NCBI GenBank assembly: GCA_937881255.1
Contig: CALGFH010000138.1
Span: forward strand, 1 to 5,931
DNA length: 5,931 bases
DNA from: an uncultured Actinomycetes bacterium
GTDB taxonomy: Bacteria > Actinomycetota > CALGFH01
Reading direction: 5' to 3'
Shown: positions 1 to 5,141 of the stretch, one piece after another
How positions within the stretch are numbered: the stretch's first letter is position 1
How the letters are laid out: every line of letters begins with the position of its first letter
Position numbers and translations under genes: made by a program
The notes under the pieces: model-generated
Told to the model about the DNA's origin: nothing
Seen by the model: only the letters and a program-made list of their open reading frames with translations
The model's database searches: none

Positions 1-480
1 CTAGCGGCGCTGCATGCTGCGCAGGCCCTTGCCCTCCTGCCAGAGGTCGATGACCAGGTGGTCGGCGGGGTCGCCGACCCGGGTGTGGACCAGCTCGGTG
101 ATGTCGACCCGGAACAGGTGGGCGCCGGCGGGGTCGTCGCCGGCGCCGAGCTTCCGCAGCCGCTCGGGGTCGTCGACCTCGACGGCCCGGCCGGTCAGCT
201 TGGCGTCGCCGGGCCAGGCGGTGGGGTCGTCGGGCGGGTCGAGCGACGCGCTGTGGAGGGCCAGGCGCGGGTCGCGGCGCAGGTCGATGGCCTTGCGGGA
301 GCCGGGCATCATGCCGAGCCACAGCTCGCCGTCGCTGAAGGTGGCCTCGATCCCGCTGATGCGGGGGGAGCCGTCCCGGCGCAGGGTGGCCAGGACCTTG
401 TGCTTGTGGGCGTCGAAGGTCGTCCGCGCCCGGGCGGCCAGCTCGGGCGCGGACGACTCGATCTCGTTCCAGCTCGCCAT
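1..480 (-). CDS. Pyridoxamine 5'-phosphate oxidase-like (PPOX) split-barrel protein
   Basis: A complete 159-residue protein with an ATG start and a TAG stop at the left edge of the window. The fold is read from the PPOX pattern. A short N-terminal helix is followed by a strand with VLATLRRDGSPRIS (about 29-42), then an acidic turn and strand SDGELWLGMMPGSRKAIDLR (about 49-68) and RDPRLALHS. This is the usual layout of small flavin- or F420-binding split-barrel proteins, where the S-x-K-x-x-[DN]-L-x-x-[DN]-P segment lies near the cofactor phosphate. Such proteins are cytosolic dimers. Substrate and cofactor (FMN, F420 or haem) cannot be told from the sequence. It lies 9 nt downstream of the DUF1772 gene on the same strand, and I see no clear Shine-Dalgarno in the gap, so it is probably translated from a shared mRNA. 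Family assignment is firm; the reaction is unknown. Confidence 0.88.
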   Translation of the reverse strand: MASWNEIESSAPELAARARTTFDAHKHKVLATLRRDGSPRISGIEATFSDGELWLGMMPGSRKAIDLRRDPRLALHSASLDPPDDPTAWPGDAKLTGRAVEVDDPERLRKLGAGDDPAGAHLFRVDITELVHTRVGDPADHLVIDLWQEGKGLRSMQRR

Positions 481-489
481 GGCGAGAGT

Positions 490-1032
490 CTAGTGGGTGG
501 CCGCGACGGCGTGAGTGGCCGTCGCCTGGGGGGTCCGGCCGGGGCGGCGGTCGCTGGCCACGGCTCCGACCAGGAGGGCGAAGGCGGCCACGGACAGGCC
601 GGTGCGCAGGGCGTTGGCCCGGTTCCAGACCGGCTCGTAGTCGGCCCGGACCGCGGCCAGGTCGGTGCCGGACAGGGCGACCCTGGCCAGGTCCTCGTTC
701 ATGGGCACGTTGACGGTCATGGTGACCAGGACCGCGGCCAGGTACAGGCCGACCCCGGCGGCCAGCAGCCAGGTGGTGGGGGAGCGCCAGCGGCCGGCCC
801 GCAGGGCCAGGGCGGCGACGCCGAGGATCAGGGCGCCGAAGAAGCCGAGGGCGAACTCGACGTTGCGGACGGTGGCGTTGATGGCCTGCATCGCCTCCAC
901 GTAGGCGCGGTCGCCGATCAGGGCGTGGCCGCGGGTCACCGAGACGTGGTAGGCGTAGAAGAACCCGGCCGCCAGCCCGGTGGCGATGGTCGCCGCCACC
1001 AGGGTGAGCCGCCGGACGGCGGTCAGCCGCAC
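490..1032 (-). CDS. DUF1772 (anthrone oxygenase-like) integral membrane protein
   Basis: From the GTG chosen here the protein has 180 residues and four hydrophobic helices, at about 9-30, 59-77, 86-107 and 142-159. DUF1772 hallmarks are visible: TGLAAGFFYAY in helix 1, QAINATVRN before helix 2, NVPMN at the end of helix 3 (108-112), and W-N-x-x-N-x-L-R-T before helix 4. Some fungal relatives are linked to anthrone oxidation; the role of the bacterial ones is mostly unknown. The frame is open upstream to a TTG at 1119, but that would place translation inside the TetR helix-turn-helix region and add a polar, family-unlike extension. GTG at 1032 (or 1047) puts helix 1 near the N-terminus as expected. 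No good Shine-Dalgarno precedes either one. It heads a two-gene leftward unit with the PPOX gene and is head-to-head with the TetR gene, whose product is its likely regulator (inference). Confidence 0.82.
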   Translation of the reverse strand: MRLTAVRRLTLVAATIATGLAAGFFYAYHVSVTRGHALIGDRAYVEAMQAINATVRNVEFALGFFGALILGVAALALRAGRWRSPTTWLLAAGVGLYLAAVLVTMTVNVPMNEDLARVALSGTDLAAVRADYEPVWNRANALRTGLSVAAFALLVGAVASDRRPGRTPQATATHAVAATH

Positions 1033-1705
1033 GGGAGCACGGGCCACCCAGCGCCGGGGCCGCCCGCCGGCCGGGACCAGCGCCGCCCACCGCGAGGTCG
1101 TGCTCGACGCCGTGGTCAAGCTGCTGGTCGAGCGGGGCTACCAGGGGACCACCATGGCCGCGGTGGCCGAGCGGGCCGGCTCCTCCAAGGAGACCCTGTA
1201 CGCCTGGTTCGGCGGCAAGCAGGGGCTGTTCACCGCCCTGATCCGCCGCCAGGCGGAGGCGGCCGACCAGGCCATGGCCGCCGCCCTGGACGTCGACGGC
1301 GGGGCCGACCCGGCCGCGACCCTGACCGCGTTCGCCACCAACCTCCTGCGGCTGCTGCTGGGGGAGCGGTCGGTGGCCCTCAACCGGGCCGCCCTGGCCG
1401 AGCTGGGCGGGGGCCGGGCGGCCGGCCGGGCCCCTGCCGGCGAGCTGGCGGCCGTGCTGCTGGCCCAGGGGCGCCACCGCACGGGGCCGATCGTCGAGGC
1501 CTACCTGGCCCGGCTGGCCGAGGCCGGCGTCCTCGGCATCGACGACCCGGCCGAGGCCTTCCAGCTCCTCTACGGCCTCGTCATCCGGGACCTCCAGATC
1601 CGTGTGCCCCTGGGCGAGCCGCCGCCGGCCCCCGAGGCCCTGGCCGCCCAGGCCCGGACGGCGGTGGAACGGTTCCTGGCCCTCACCGCGGCGCCCCCGA
1701 ACTAG
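980..1705 (+). CDS. TetR family transcriptional regulator
   Basis: A 241-residue DNA-binding regulator. A basic, disordered N-terminus ending in RRGRPP (25-30) is followed by the TetR_N helix-turn-helix at about residues 37-85. The signature there is G-Y-x-x-T-T-M-x-x-[VI]-A-x-x-A-G, then SKETLYAWFGGKQGLF; the final helix recognises DNA. The C-terminal ligand and dimer domain (about 90-240) resembles the AefR-like subgroup, judged by eye. Start choice: GTG 980, ATG 986 and GTG 1004 are all in frame. None has a strong ribosome site, and no later start precedes the DNA-binding domain, so translation must begin at or before 1004. That forces a 5' overlap with the divergent DUF1772 gene. Divergent TetR genes usually repress themselves and the neighbour in response to a small ligand; the ligand here is unknown. 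The gene ends in TAG 61 nt before the next gene. Confidence 0.9.
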   Translation: MAMVAATRVSRRTAVSRTGARATQRRGRPPAGTSAAHREVVLDAVVKLLVERGYQGTTMAAVAERAGSSKETLYAWFGGKQGLFTALIRRQAEAADQAMAAALDVDGGADPAATLTAFATNLLRLLLGERSVALNRAALAELGGGRAAGRAPAGELAAVLLAQGRHRTGPIVEAYLARLAEAGVLGIDDPAEAFQLLYGLVIRDLQIRVPLGEPPPAPEALAAQARTAVERFLALTAAPPN

Positions 1706-1710
1706 TGTCT

Positions 1711-1720
1711 GGACAAGTCC
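1711..1720. promoter_or_regulatory. Short inverted repeat upstream of the XRE regulator gene (possible operator)
   Basis: GGAC-AA-GTCC is a perfect 4-bp inverted repeat with a 2-nt centre. It extends to 6-bp arms with one mismatch at 1709-1722. It starts 5 nt after the TetR stop codon, in the only gap (61 nt) before the XRE gene, so it could be an operator for autoregulation. Short GC-rich palindromes are common by chance at this base composition, so support is weak. Confidence 0.22.
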
Positions 1721-1754
1721 GGCGGGGTGGGAGACTGTGTGGCAATTCCGTCCC

Positions 1755-1762
1755 GGGGGGAA
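1755..1762 (+). promoter_or_regulatory. Ribosome binding site of the XRE-DUF5753 gene
   Basis: A purine run GGGGGGAA ends 4 nt before the ATG at 1767. It decides the start: the reading frame is open further upstream (ATG-like starts from 1602), but that part overlaps the end of the TetR gene in another frame and encodes no recognisable domain, whereas 1767 gives the normal XRE N-terminus. Confidence 0.6.
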
Positions 1763-1766
1763 CGCG

Positions 1767-2639
1767 ATGAGTGAGAGCAGAGCACCAGCTGGGGGAGGCC
1801 CGAAGGTCCAGCGGCTGCTGGTCGGGGCCAAGCTGCGCCGGCTCCGGACCGACATCGGGCTGTCGCGGGAGGAGGCCGCCGAGGCCATCCGCGCGTCGGC
1901 CTGGAAGATCCACCGGCTCGAGAACGGCCAGGTCGGCTTCAAGCAACGCGACCTCGTCGACCTGCTGGAGCGTTACGGGGTCACCGACCCGGACGAGATC
2001 GACGAGCTCCTGACCCTGGCCCGGGAGGCCAACGTCCCCGGCTGGTGGCAGCACTACGGCGACGTCCTGCCCCAGTGGTTCCGGACCTACGTCGACCTGG
2101 AGTCGGCGGCCACCCTGATCCGGACCTACGAGGGGATGTTCGTCCCCGGGCTGCTCCAGACCGACGACTACATGCGGGCGGTGATCCACGGGGCCCACCT
2201 GGAGGAGCCGCCGGAGGAGGTGGGCCGCAAGGTCCGGCTCCGCATGGCCCGCCAGATCCTGCTCACCCGCGAGCACCCGCCCCGGCTGTGGGCGGTCGTG
2301 GACGAGGCCGCCCTGCGCCGGCCGGTCGGCGGCCCCGCGGTGATGAAGGGGCAGCTGCAGCGGCTGCTGGAGGCCACCGAGCTGCCCAACGTCACCCTCC
2401 AGATCCTGCCCTTCGATGCCGGCGCCCACGCGGCCATGGTCGGCTCCTTCAGCGTGCTCCGCTTCCCCGACCAGGAGCTGCCGGACGTCGTCTACCTGGA
2501 GCACATCTCCGGGGCCAGCTACCTGAACAAGCCCGACGAGGTCGACCAGTACCTGCACGTGATGGAGAGCATCTGCGTCCGGGCGGCCGCGCCCGACCAG
2601 ACCGTGGAGCTGCTCGAGAAGCTCCTGGACGACCTCTAG
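1767..2639 (+). CDS. XRE helix-turn-helix regulator with DUF5753 domain (Scr1/WhiJ-like, antitoxin-like)
   Basis: A 290-residue cytosolic DNA-binding protein. After a flexible leader, residues about 17-72 form an XRE/Cro-type helix-turn-helix. It reads GAKLRRLRTDIGLSREEAAE, then the recognition segment with SAWKIHRLENGQ, and ends in LLERYGV. Residues about 86-285 are a DUF5753 domain with its landmarks: GWW at 87-89, YVDLESAA, the motif YEGMFVPGLLQTDDYMRAVI, the VDEAALRRPVGG segment, LQILPF, and the closing V-Y-L-E-x-x-x-G-A-S-Y. Length is normal for the family. In Streptomyces such proteins (WhiJ, Scr1) control development or antibiotic production and are usually paired with a DUF397 protein; NCBI names many as Scr1-type antitoxin-like regulators. 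Here the DUF397 gene is close by but on the opposite strand. A methyltransferase remnant follows directly after the TAG in the same frame. Family assignment is firm; an antitoxin role is inference. Confidence 0.93.
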   Translation: MSESRAPAGGGPKVQRLLVGAKLRRLRTDIGLSREEAAEAIRASAWKIHRLENGQVGFKQRDLVDLLERYGVTDPDEIDELLTLAREANVPGWWQHYGDVLPQWFRTYVDLESAATLIRTYEGMFVPGLLQTDDYMRAVIHGAHLEEPPEEVGRKVRLRMARQILLTREHPPRLWAVVDEAALRRPVGGPAVMKGQLQRLLEATELPNVTLQILPFDAGAHAAMVGSFSVLRFPDQELPDVVYLEHISGASYLNKPDEVDQYLHVMESICVRAAAPDQTVELLEKLLDDL

Positions 2640-3019
2640 CCAGCCGACCGGCACCTGGCCGAGATGATGATCCAGACCATCCCGAACATGCGGGAGATGG
2701 CCGCGGCCAACCGCGCCTTCCTCAGCCGGGCCGTCCGCCACTTCGAGATGGTGGCCACCGTGATGGAGCGGATGCCCTCGGGCAGCTACCTGGCCGTCAC
2801 CCATCCGACGCCCGACTTCAGACGGCCAAGGCGGTGGCGGCCGCCGAGGCGGCCGGGGTCACCCTGGTGCCGCGCACCCAGGCCGAGGTGGGGGAGTTCT
2901 TCACCGGCCTTGAGCTGATCGACCCGGGGGTGACCCCGGTGCTGTCCTGGCGGCCCGACACCCCCCCGGCCGACCCCCGGGTCGCCTACTACTGGGCCGG
3001 GATCGCCCGCAGGGCCTGA
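2640..3019 (+). pseudogene. Decayed SAM-dependent methyltransferase, SAV2177/DUF574 family
   Basis: Three pieces of a SAV2177-type methyltransferase are recognisable. The first (2640-2744, about 35 codons, same frame as the preceding gene) contains ADR near its start and MREMAAANRAFLSRAVRHF, matching the N-terminal helical part. The second (2745-2819, same frame) has MPSGSYLAVTHPTPDF, matching the L-P-S-G-S-Y-L-x-[LV]-[ST]-H segment near residue 190-200 of intact members. The third (2819-3019, shifted frame) runs from QTAKAVAAAEAAGV through RTQAEVGEFFTGLELIDPGV, W-R-P-D and Y-x-A-G-[IV]-A-R to TGA, the family's normal C-terminus. Intact proteins are about 270 residues; about 126 remain. Lost are the extreme N-terminus, roughly 110-130 residues including the SAM-binding Rossmann core between pieces one and two, and a few bases plus the frame near 2819. 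No active enzyme can be made. A short product from ATG 2664 would be nonsense after 2819. Confidence 0.82.
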
Positions 3020-3024
3020 CCGGC

Positions 3025-3039
3025 CCCGGGCCCGCCGGG
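3025..3039. terminator. GC-rich hairpin between convergent ends, possible bidirectional terminator
   Basis: CCCGG - 5-nt loop - CCGGG forms a 5-bp stem in the 21-nt gap between the methyltransferase remnant's TGA and the DUF397 stop codon. Overlapping alternatives (GGCCC-C-GGGCC at 3022-3032, GCCCG-C-CGGGC at 3030-3040) show how palindromic the gap is. There is no T-run on either side, so at most this is a U-less actinobacterial-type terminator. The stem is short and the base composition makes chance stems common. Confidence 0.27.
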
Positions 3040-3040
3040 C

Positions 3041-3295
3041 TCAGCGGAGCAGGTCGTCGAAGTCGCCGTCCCTGACCCCTCCGAGGAAGGCGTCGAGCTC
3101 GGCGCCGGTGAACACCAGGGCCGGGCCATCGGGGTCGCGGGAGTTGCGCACGGCGACCCCGCCGCCGGTCAGCCCGGCGAGCTCGACGCAGTTGCCCTGG
3201 GCACTGCTGCGCCCGCTCTTGCGCCACCGCGCCCCCGCCAGATCGCCGGCGGGCATGCCGTTGAACGAAGCTGGATCCTGACCCTCAGGCGTCAT
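3041..3295 (-). CDS. DUF397 domain protein (Scr2-like partner of XRE-DUF5753 regulators)
   Basis: An 84-residue acidic small protein. After a variable leader of about 22 residues comes an almost canonical DUF397 domain. It has ARWRKSGRSSAQGNCVELA (W-x-K-S-x-x-S, G-N-C-V-E), GGVAVRNSRDPDGPALVFT (V-A-V-R-[DN]-S-[KR]-D-P-x-G-P), then F-L-x-G-V-R-D-G-D-F-D. The ATG at 3295 was chosen because GGAGGA lies 7 nt upstream. The frame is open to 3373, but those extra residues match nothing, and ATG 3256 lacks a ribosome site. In Streptomyces, DUF397 proteins are normally encoded directly downstream of an XRE-DUF5753 gene, and in the Scr1/Scr2 pair the DUF397 member was described as toxin-like and a stimulator of antibiotic production. 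Here the two genes converge around a methyltransferase remnant. The domain call is secure; the partnership is inferred from proximity. Confidence 0.92.
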   Translation of the reverse strand: MTPEGQDPASFNGMPAGDLAGARWRKSGRSSAQGNCVELAGLTGGGVAVRNSRDPDGPALVFTGAELDAFLGGVRDGDFDDLLR

Positions 3296-3302
3296 CGCCA
3301 GT

Positions 3303-3308
3303 TCCTCC
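3303..3308 (-). promoter_or_regulatory. Shine-Dalgarno of the DUF397 gene
   Basis: GGAGGA on the minus strand, 7 nt before the ATG at 3295. It is the best ribosome site in the window and selects 3295 over the longer frame from 3373 and the shorter start at 3256. Confidence 0.8.
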
Positions 3309-3337
3309 GTGGAATCGTCTGCGGACGCTGACCGCCC

Positions 3338-3371
3338 GCACTTGGCCTCGGCAGTTGCATCTGCACTTGGC
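3338..3371. repeat. Two 9-bp direct repeats (GCACTTGGC) in the DUF397 leader
   Basis: Identical copies of GCACTTGGC (GCCAAGTGC on the minus strand) lie at 3338-3346 and 3363-3371, 25 bp apart start to start. They sit between the TATGAT box at 3379-3384 and the DUF397 ATG, which is where a repressor site would be expected if that box is a -10 element. This segment is also less G+C-rich than its surroundings, typical of regulatory DNA. Binding by the XRE regulator encoded nearby is a guess. Confidence 0.45.
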
Positions 3372-3378
3372 ATTGCGG

Positions 3379-3384
3379 ATCATA
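3379..3384 (-). promoter_or_regulatory. Candidate -10 box for the DUF397 gene
   Basis: TATGAT on the minus strand matches TATAAT at five of six positions and stands out in this very G+C-rich DNA. No good -35 is found at 17-19 nt upstream; the nearest, TTTCGA at 3404-3409, has a 19-nt spacer and is poor. Transcription from here would give a leader of about 75 nt before the DUF397 start. Confidence 0.38.
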
Positions 3385-3438
3385 GCCCAGTCGGTCCGGC
3401 ACCTCGAAATCGGGTCCGGACCCCGCCAGGACGCTGTC

Positions 3439-3444
3439 GGGAGG
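3439..3444 (+). promoter_or_regulatory. Shine-Dalgarno of the 109-residue hypothetical gene
   Basis: GGGAGG followed by a 6-nt spacer before ATG 3451. It decides the start: the frame is open upstream to an ATG at 3355, but that stretch lies in the divergent leader and has no ribosome site. Confidence 0.7.
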
Positions 3445-3450
3445 TCCCCA

Positions 3451-3780
3451 ATGGCAGATGCCAGCGGCACCCCGGGGTTTCTCGGGAATGTCGTCAGGGG
3501 GCTGCGCGGAGCAGCCACCCTCCGGCTCCGGCCGCGCCAGCGCCCTGCGCCCCGCCAGGCCGCTCCAGGGCCATCCCCCCACGACGGCCTCGACGCCGCC
3601 GAGCAGGCGGCCCTGGAGCAGCTCGGGGCGGTCGACGGGTACGCCACCCGCTGGCCGGTCCGGCGCGAGGTCGCCCGCTCGCTGGCCAGCCGCCAGCTGG
3701 TGGTGATCGCCTCCGACTACGTGCTCCTGACCGAGGCCGGCCGCCGCGCCCTGACCAGCGGCGCCCTCGGCCGCGACTGA
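3451..3780 (+). CDS. Small hypothetical protein with a winged-helix-like C-terminus
   Basis: A 109-residue protein I do not recognise as a named family. Residues 1-45 are Gly/Pro/Arg-rich and probably disordered, with a basic stretch at about 16-36. Residues about 48-103 look like a compact winged helix: helix AAEQAALEQLG, a second helix VRREVARSLASRQL, then a hairpin-like VVIASDYVLLTEAGRRAL. The ending Y-x-L-T-x-x-G-R-x-A-L is the wing-to-last-helix pattern seen in many MarR/PadR-type and archaeal-type winged helices. The ATG is backed by a good ribosome site. Codon use with G/C in third positions supports real coding. It is divergent from the DUF397 gene across a 155-nt leader and could share its regulation. 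Its TGA stands only 3 nt from the stop of the convergent amidohydrolase gene. DNA binding is inference; no signal peptide or membrane segment is seen. Confidence 0.72.
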   Translation: MADASGTPGFLGNVVRGLRGAATLRLRPRQRPAPRQAAPGPSPHDGLDAAEQAALEQLGAVDGYATRWPVRREVARSLASRQLVVIASDYVLLTEAGRRALTSGALGRD

Positions 3781-3783
3781 CCC

Positions 3784-5141
3784 TCAGGCCAGGCGGGAGC
3801 GTCCGCCGAGCCCGGCCTTGGCGGCCAGGGCGGCGGCCAGGGGGCGGCTGGTCTCGACCAGGGCGGCCAGGTCGTGGCCGACCAGCTGACCATCCATGAC
3901 CCGGCGGGACCCGTCGACCCAGACGTCGGCCACATCGGCCGGGGAGGTGCAGTAGACGACCTGCTGGCGGGGGTCGTGGACGTTGGCCAGGCCGGGCCGG
4001 TCGCCCCGCAGCCGGACCAGGTCGGCCCGCTTGCCGGGCTCCAGCGACCCGACCAGGCCGTCAAGGCCGAGGGCCCGGGCCCCTCGAGGGTGGCCATGGC
4101 CAGGACGTCGCCGGCCGATACCGCCCGTGGGTCGAGCCGGGCCACCTTCTGGAGCAGGGCGGCCGTCTTGACCGCCTCCAGCATGTTCTGGCTGTCGTTG
4201 GAGGCGGCCCCGTCGGTGCCGATCCCGACCGGGATGCCGGCCCCGCGCAGCGCGGCCAGGGGGCAGACCCCCGACCCGAGGATCATGTTGGCCACCGGGT
4301 TGTGGACCACCGCGACCCCGGCCCCGGCCAGCAGGCGGATCTCGCCCTCGCTGACCCAGATGCCGTGGCCGGCCACCACCGGGACCTCGAGCAGGCCGGC
4401 GTCGGCGGCCCGCTCCACGCTGGTCCGGCCCCAGCGCAGCCGGGCCATGACGACCTCCTCGCGGACCTCGGCCAGGTGGGTGTGGACGGCCCAGCCGTGC
4501 TCGCGGGCCGCCCTGGCCGAGGCGGCCAGCAGCTCGTCGGTCTGGCCGAGCACGGTCCCGACGCCGAGCCGGAAGCCGACCAGCCGGCTGCCGGCGCAGC
4601 GGCCGGCCAGGGCCTCGTGCTCGGCCAGGAAGTCGCCCACCGGGTGGCGGTCGGGCTCGGCCATGTCCTCGGGCCCGAATGCCACCACCCCGCGCAGGCC
4701 CAGCTCCTCCAGCCCGTCCACCACCCCAAGGCTGGCCTGGGAGCCGACGTTGGTGTGGCAGAACATGTCGTTGACGCAGGTGGCTCCCGACAGCAGCAGC
4801 TCGGCCCCCTTGAGCATGGCCCCGACCCGGGCCATCTCCCTGGTCAGGTGGCGCCCGACCGGGGTGACCAGCCGCTCGCCCCACTCGAACAGGGTCAGGT
4901 CCTCGCCCATGCCGCAGATCAGCGCCTCCGACAGGTGGGTGTGGCCGTTGACCAGCCCGGGCAGCACCACCCCCTGGTCGTCGCCGACCACCTCGGCCCC
5001 CGGGAACCGGTCGGCCACCTCGGCGAAGGGGCCGACGGCCAGGACCTGGCCGTCGGCGAAGGCGACCGCCCCGCCGGTCAGGTCGCCGGCCGGCCCCATG
5101 GTCAGGACGTGGCCGCCGCGCACCACCGTGGTCGGGCTCAT
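3784..5141 (-). pseudogene. ATZ/TRZ - MTA/SAH deaminase-type amidohydrolase, interrupted by one frameshift
   Basis: A metal-dependent amidohydrolase-superfamily enzyme (TIM barrel plus small beta-sandwich), likely cytosolic, removing an amino or similar group from a heterocycle. From ATG 5141 one reads PGLVNGHTHLSE (metal ligands H67 and H69), GATCVNDM (119-126), AVHTHLAEVREE (H220, H222, E225), VAGHGIWVSEGE (H259) and HNPVANMILGSG with GIGTDGAASNDSQNMLEA (D310). All expected metal and catalytic residues are present. After MATLEG (349-354) the frame breaks at a C-run (4080-4083). The next frame continues with ARALGLDGLVGSLEPGKRAD, the normal conserved ending, to TGA at 3784. Adding one base gives 452 residues, a usual length. 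As read, the protein would lose its closing domain. The start overlaps the permease stop (ATGA) and no Shine-Dalgarno is seen, so translation is probably coupled. The substrate is not decidable: MTA/SAH, 5'-deoxyadenosine, guanine-like or triazine-like. Confidence 0.85.
4080..4083 (-). other. Frameshift site in the amidohydrolase gene
   Basis: The plus strand has CCCC next to GGGCCCGGG. On the coding strand, the run GAGGGG-CCC should be GAGGGGG-CCC to keep MATLEG joined to ARALGLDG. One missing G restores the family sequence exactly, with no other damage on either side. A homopolymer next to a GC palindrome is a classic place for both sequencing error and polymerase slippage. Confidence 0.8.

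Noticed and set aside
1033..1119. N-terminal extension of the DUF1772 protein to a TTG at 1119
   Set aside because: TTG is a rare start, the extension is polar and unlike the family, and it would run through the TetR helix-turn-helix coding region.
58..1770. Long plus-strand open frame of 570 codons across the PPOX, DUF1772 and TetR genes
   Set aside because: Its translation is a Gly/Pro/Ala/Arg-rich low-complexity shadow, as arises opposite G+C-rich genes. All three real genes have recognisable domains in other frames.
1683..2804. Minus-strand open frame of 373 codons opposite the XRE gene
   Set aside because: Antisense shadow with His/Gly/Leu/Val repeats and no domain; the plus-strand XRE-DUF5753 protein explains the region.
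2045..2818. First part of a plus-strand frame that ends at 3019
   Set aside because: Up to about 2818 it is a shadow of the XRE gene and of the remnant's other frame. Only its last 66 codons (2819-3019) match the methyltransferase C-terminus.
3296..3373. N-terminal extension of the DUF397 protein to ATG 3373
   Set aside because: The GGAGGA ribosome site points to ATG 3295, and the extra residues fall in the leader with repeats.
3285..3647. Minus-strand open frames across the leader and the 109-residue gene
   Set aside because: No domain, no ribosome site, and they conflict with the well supported starts at 3295 and 3451.
3784..4884. Treating the amidohydrolase as two separate genes
   Set aside because: The upstream part of this frame is a shadow; only the last 98 codons continue the enzyme, so one gene with a frameshift explains the data.
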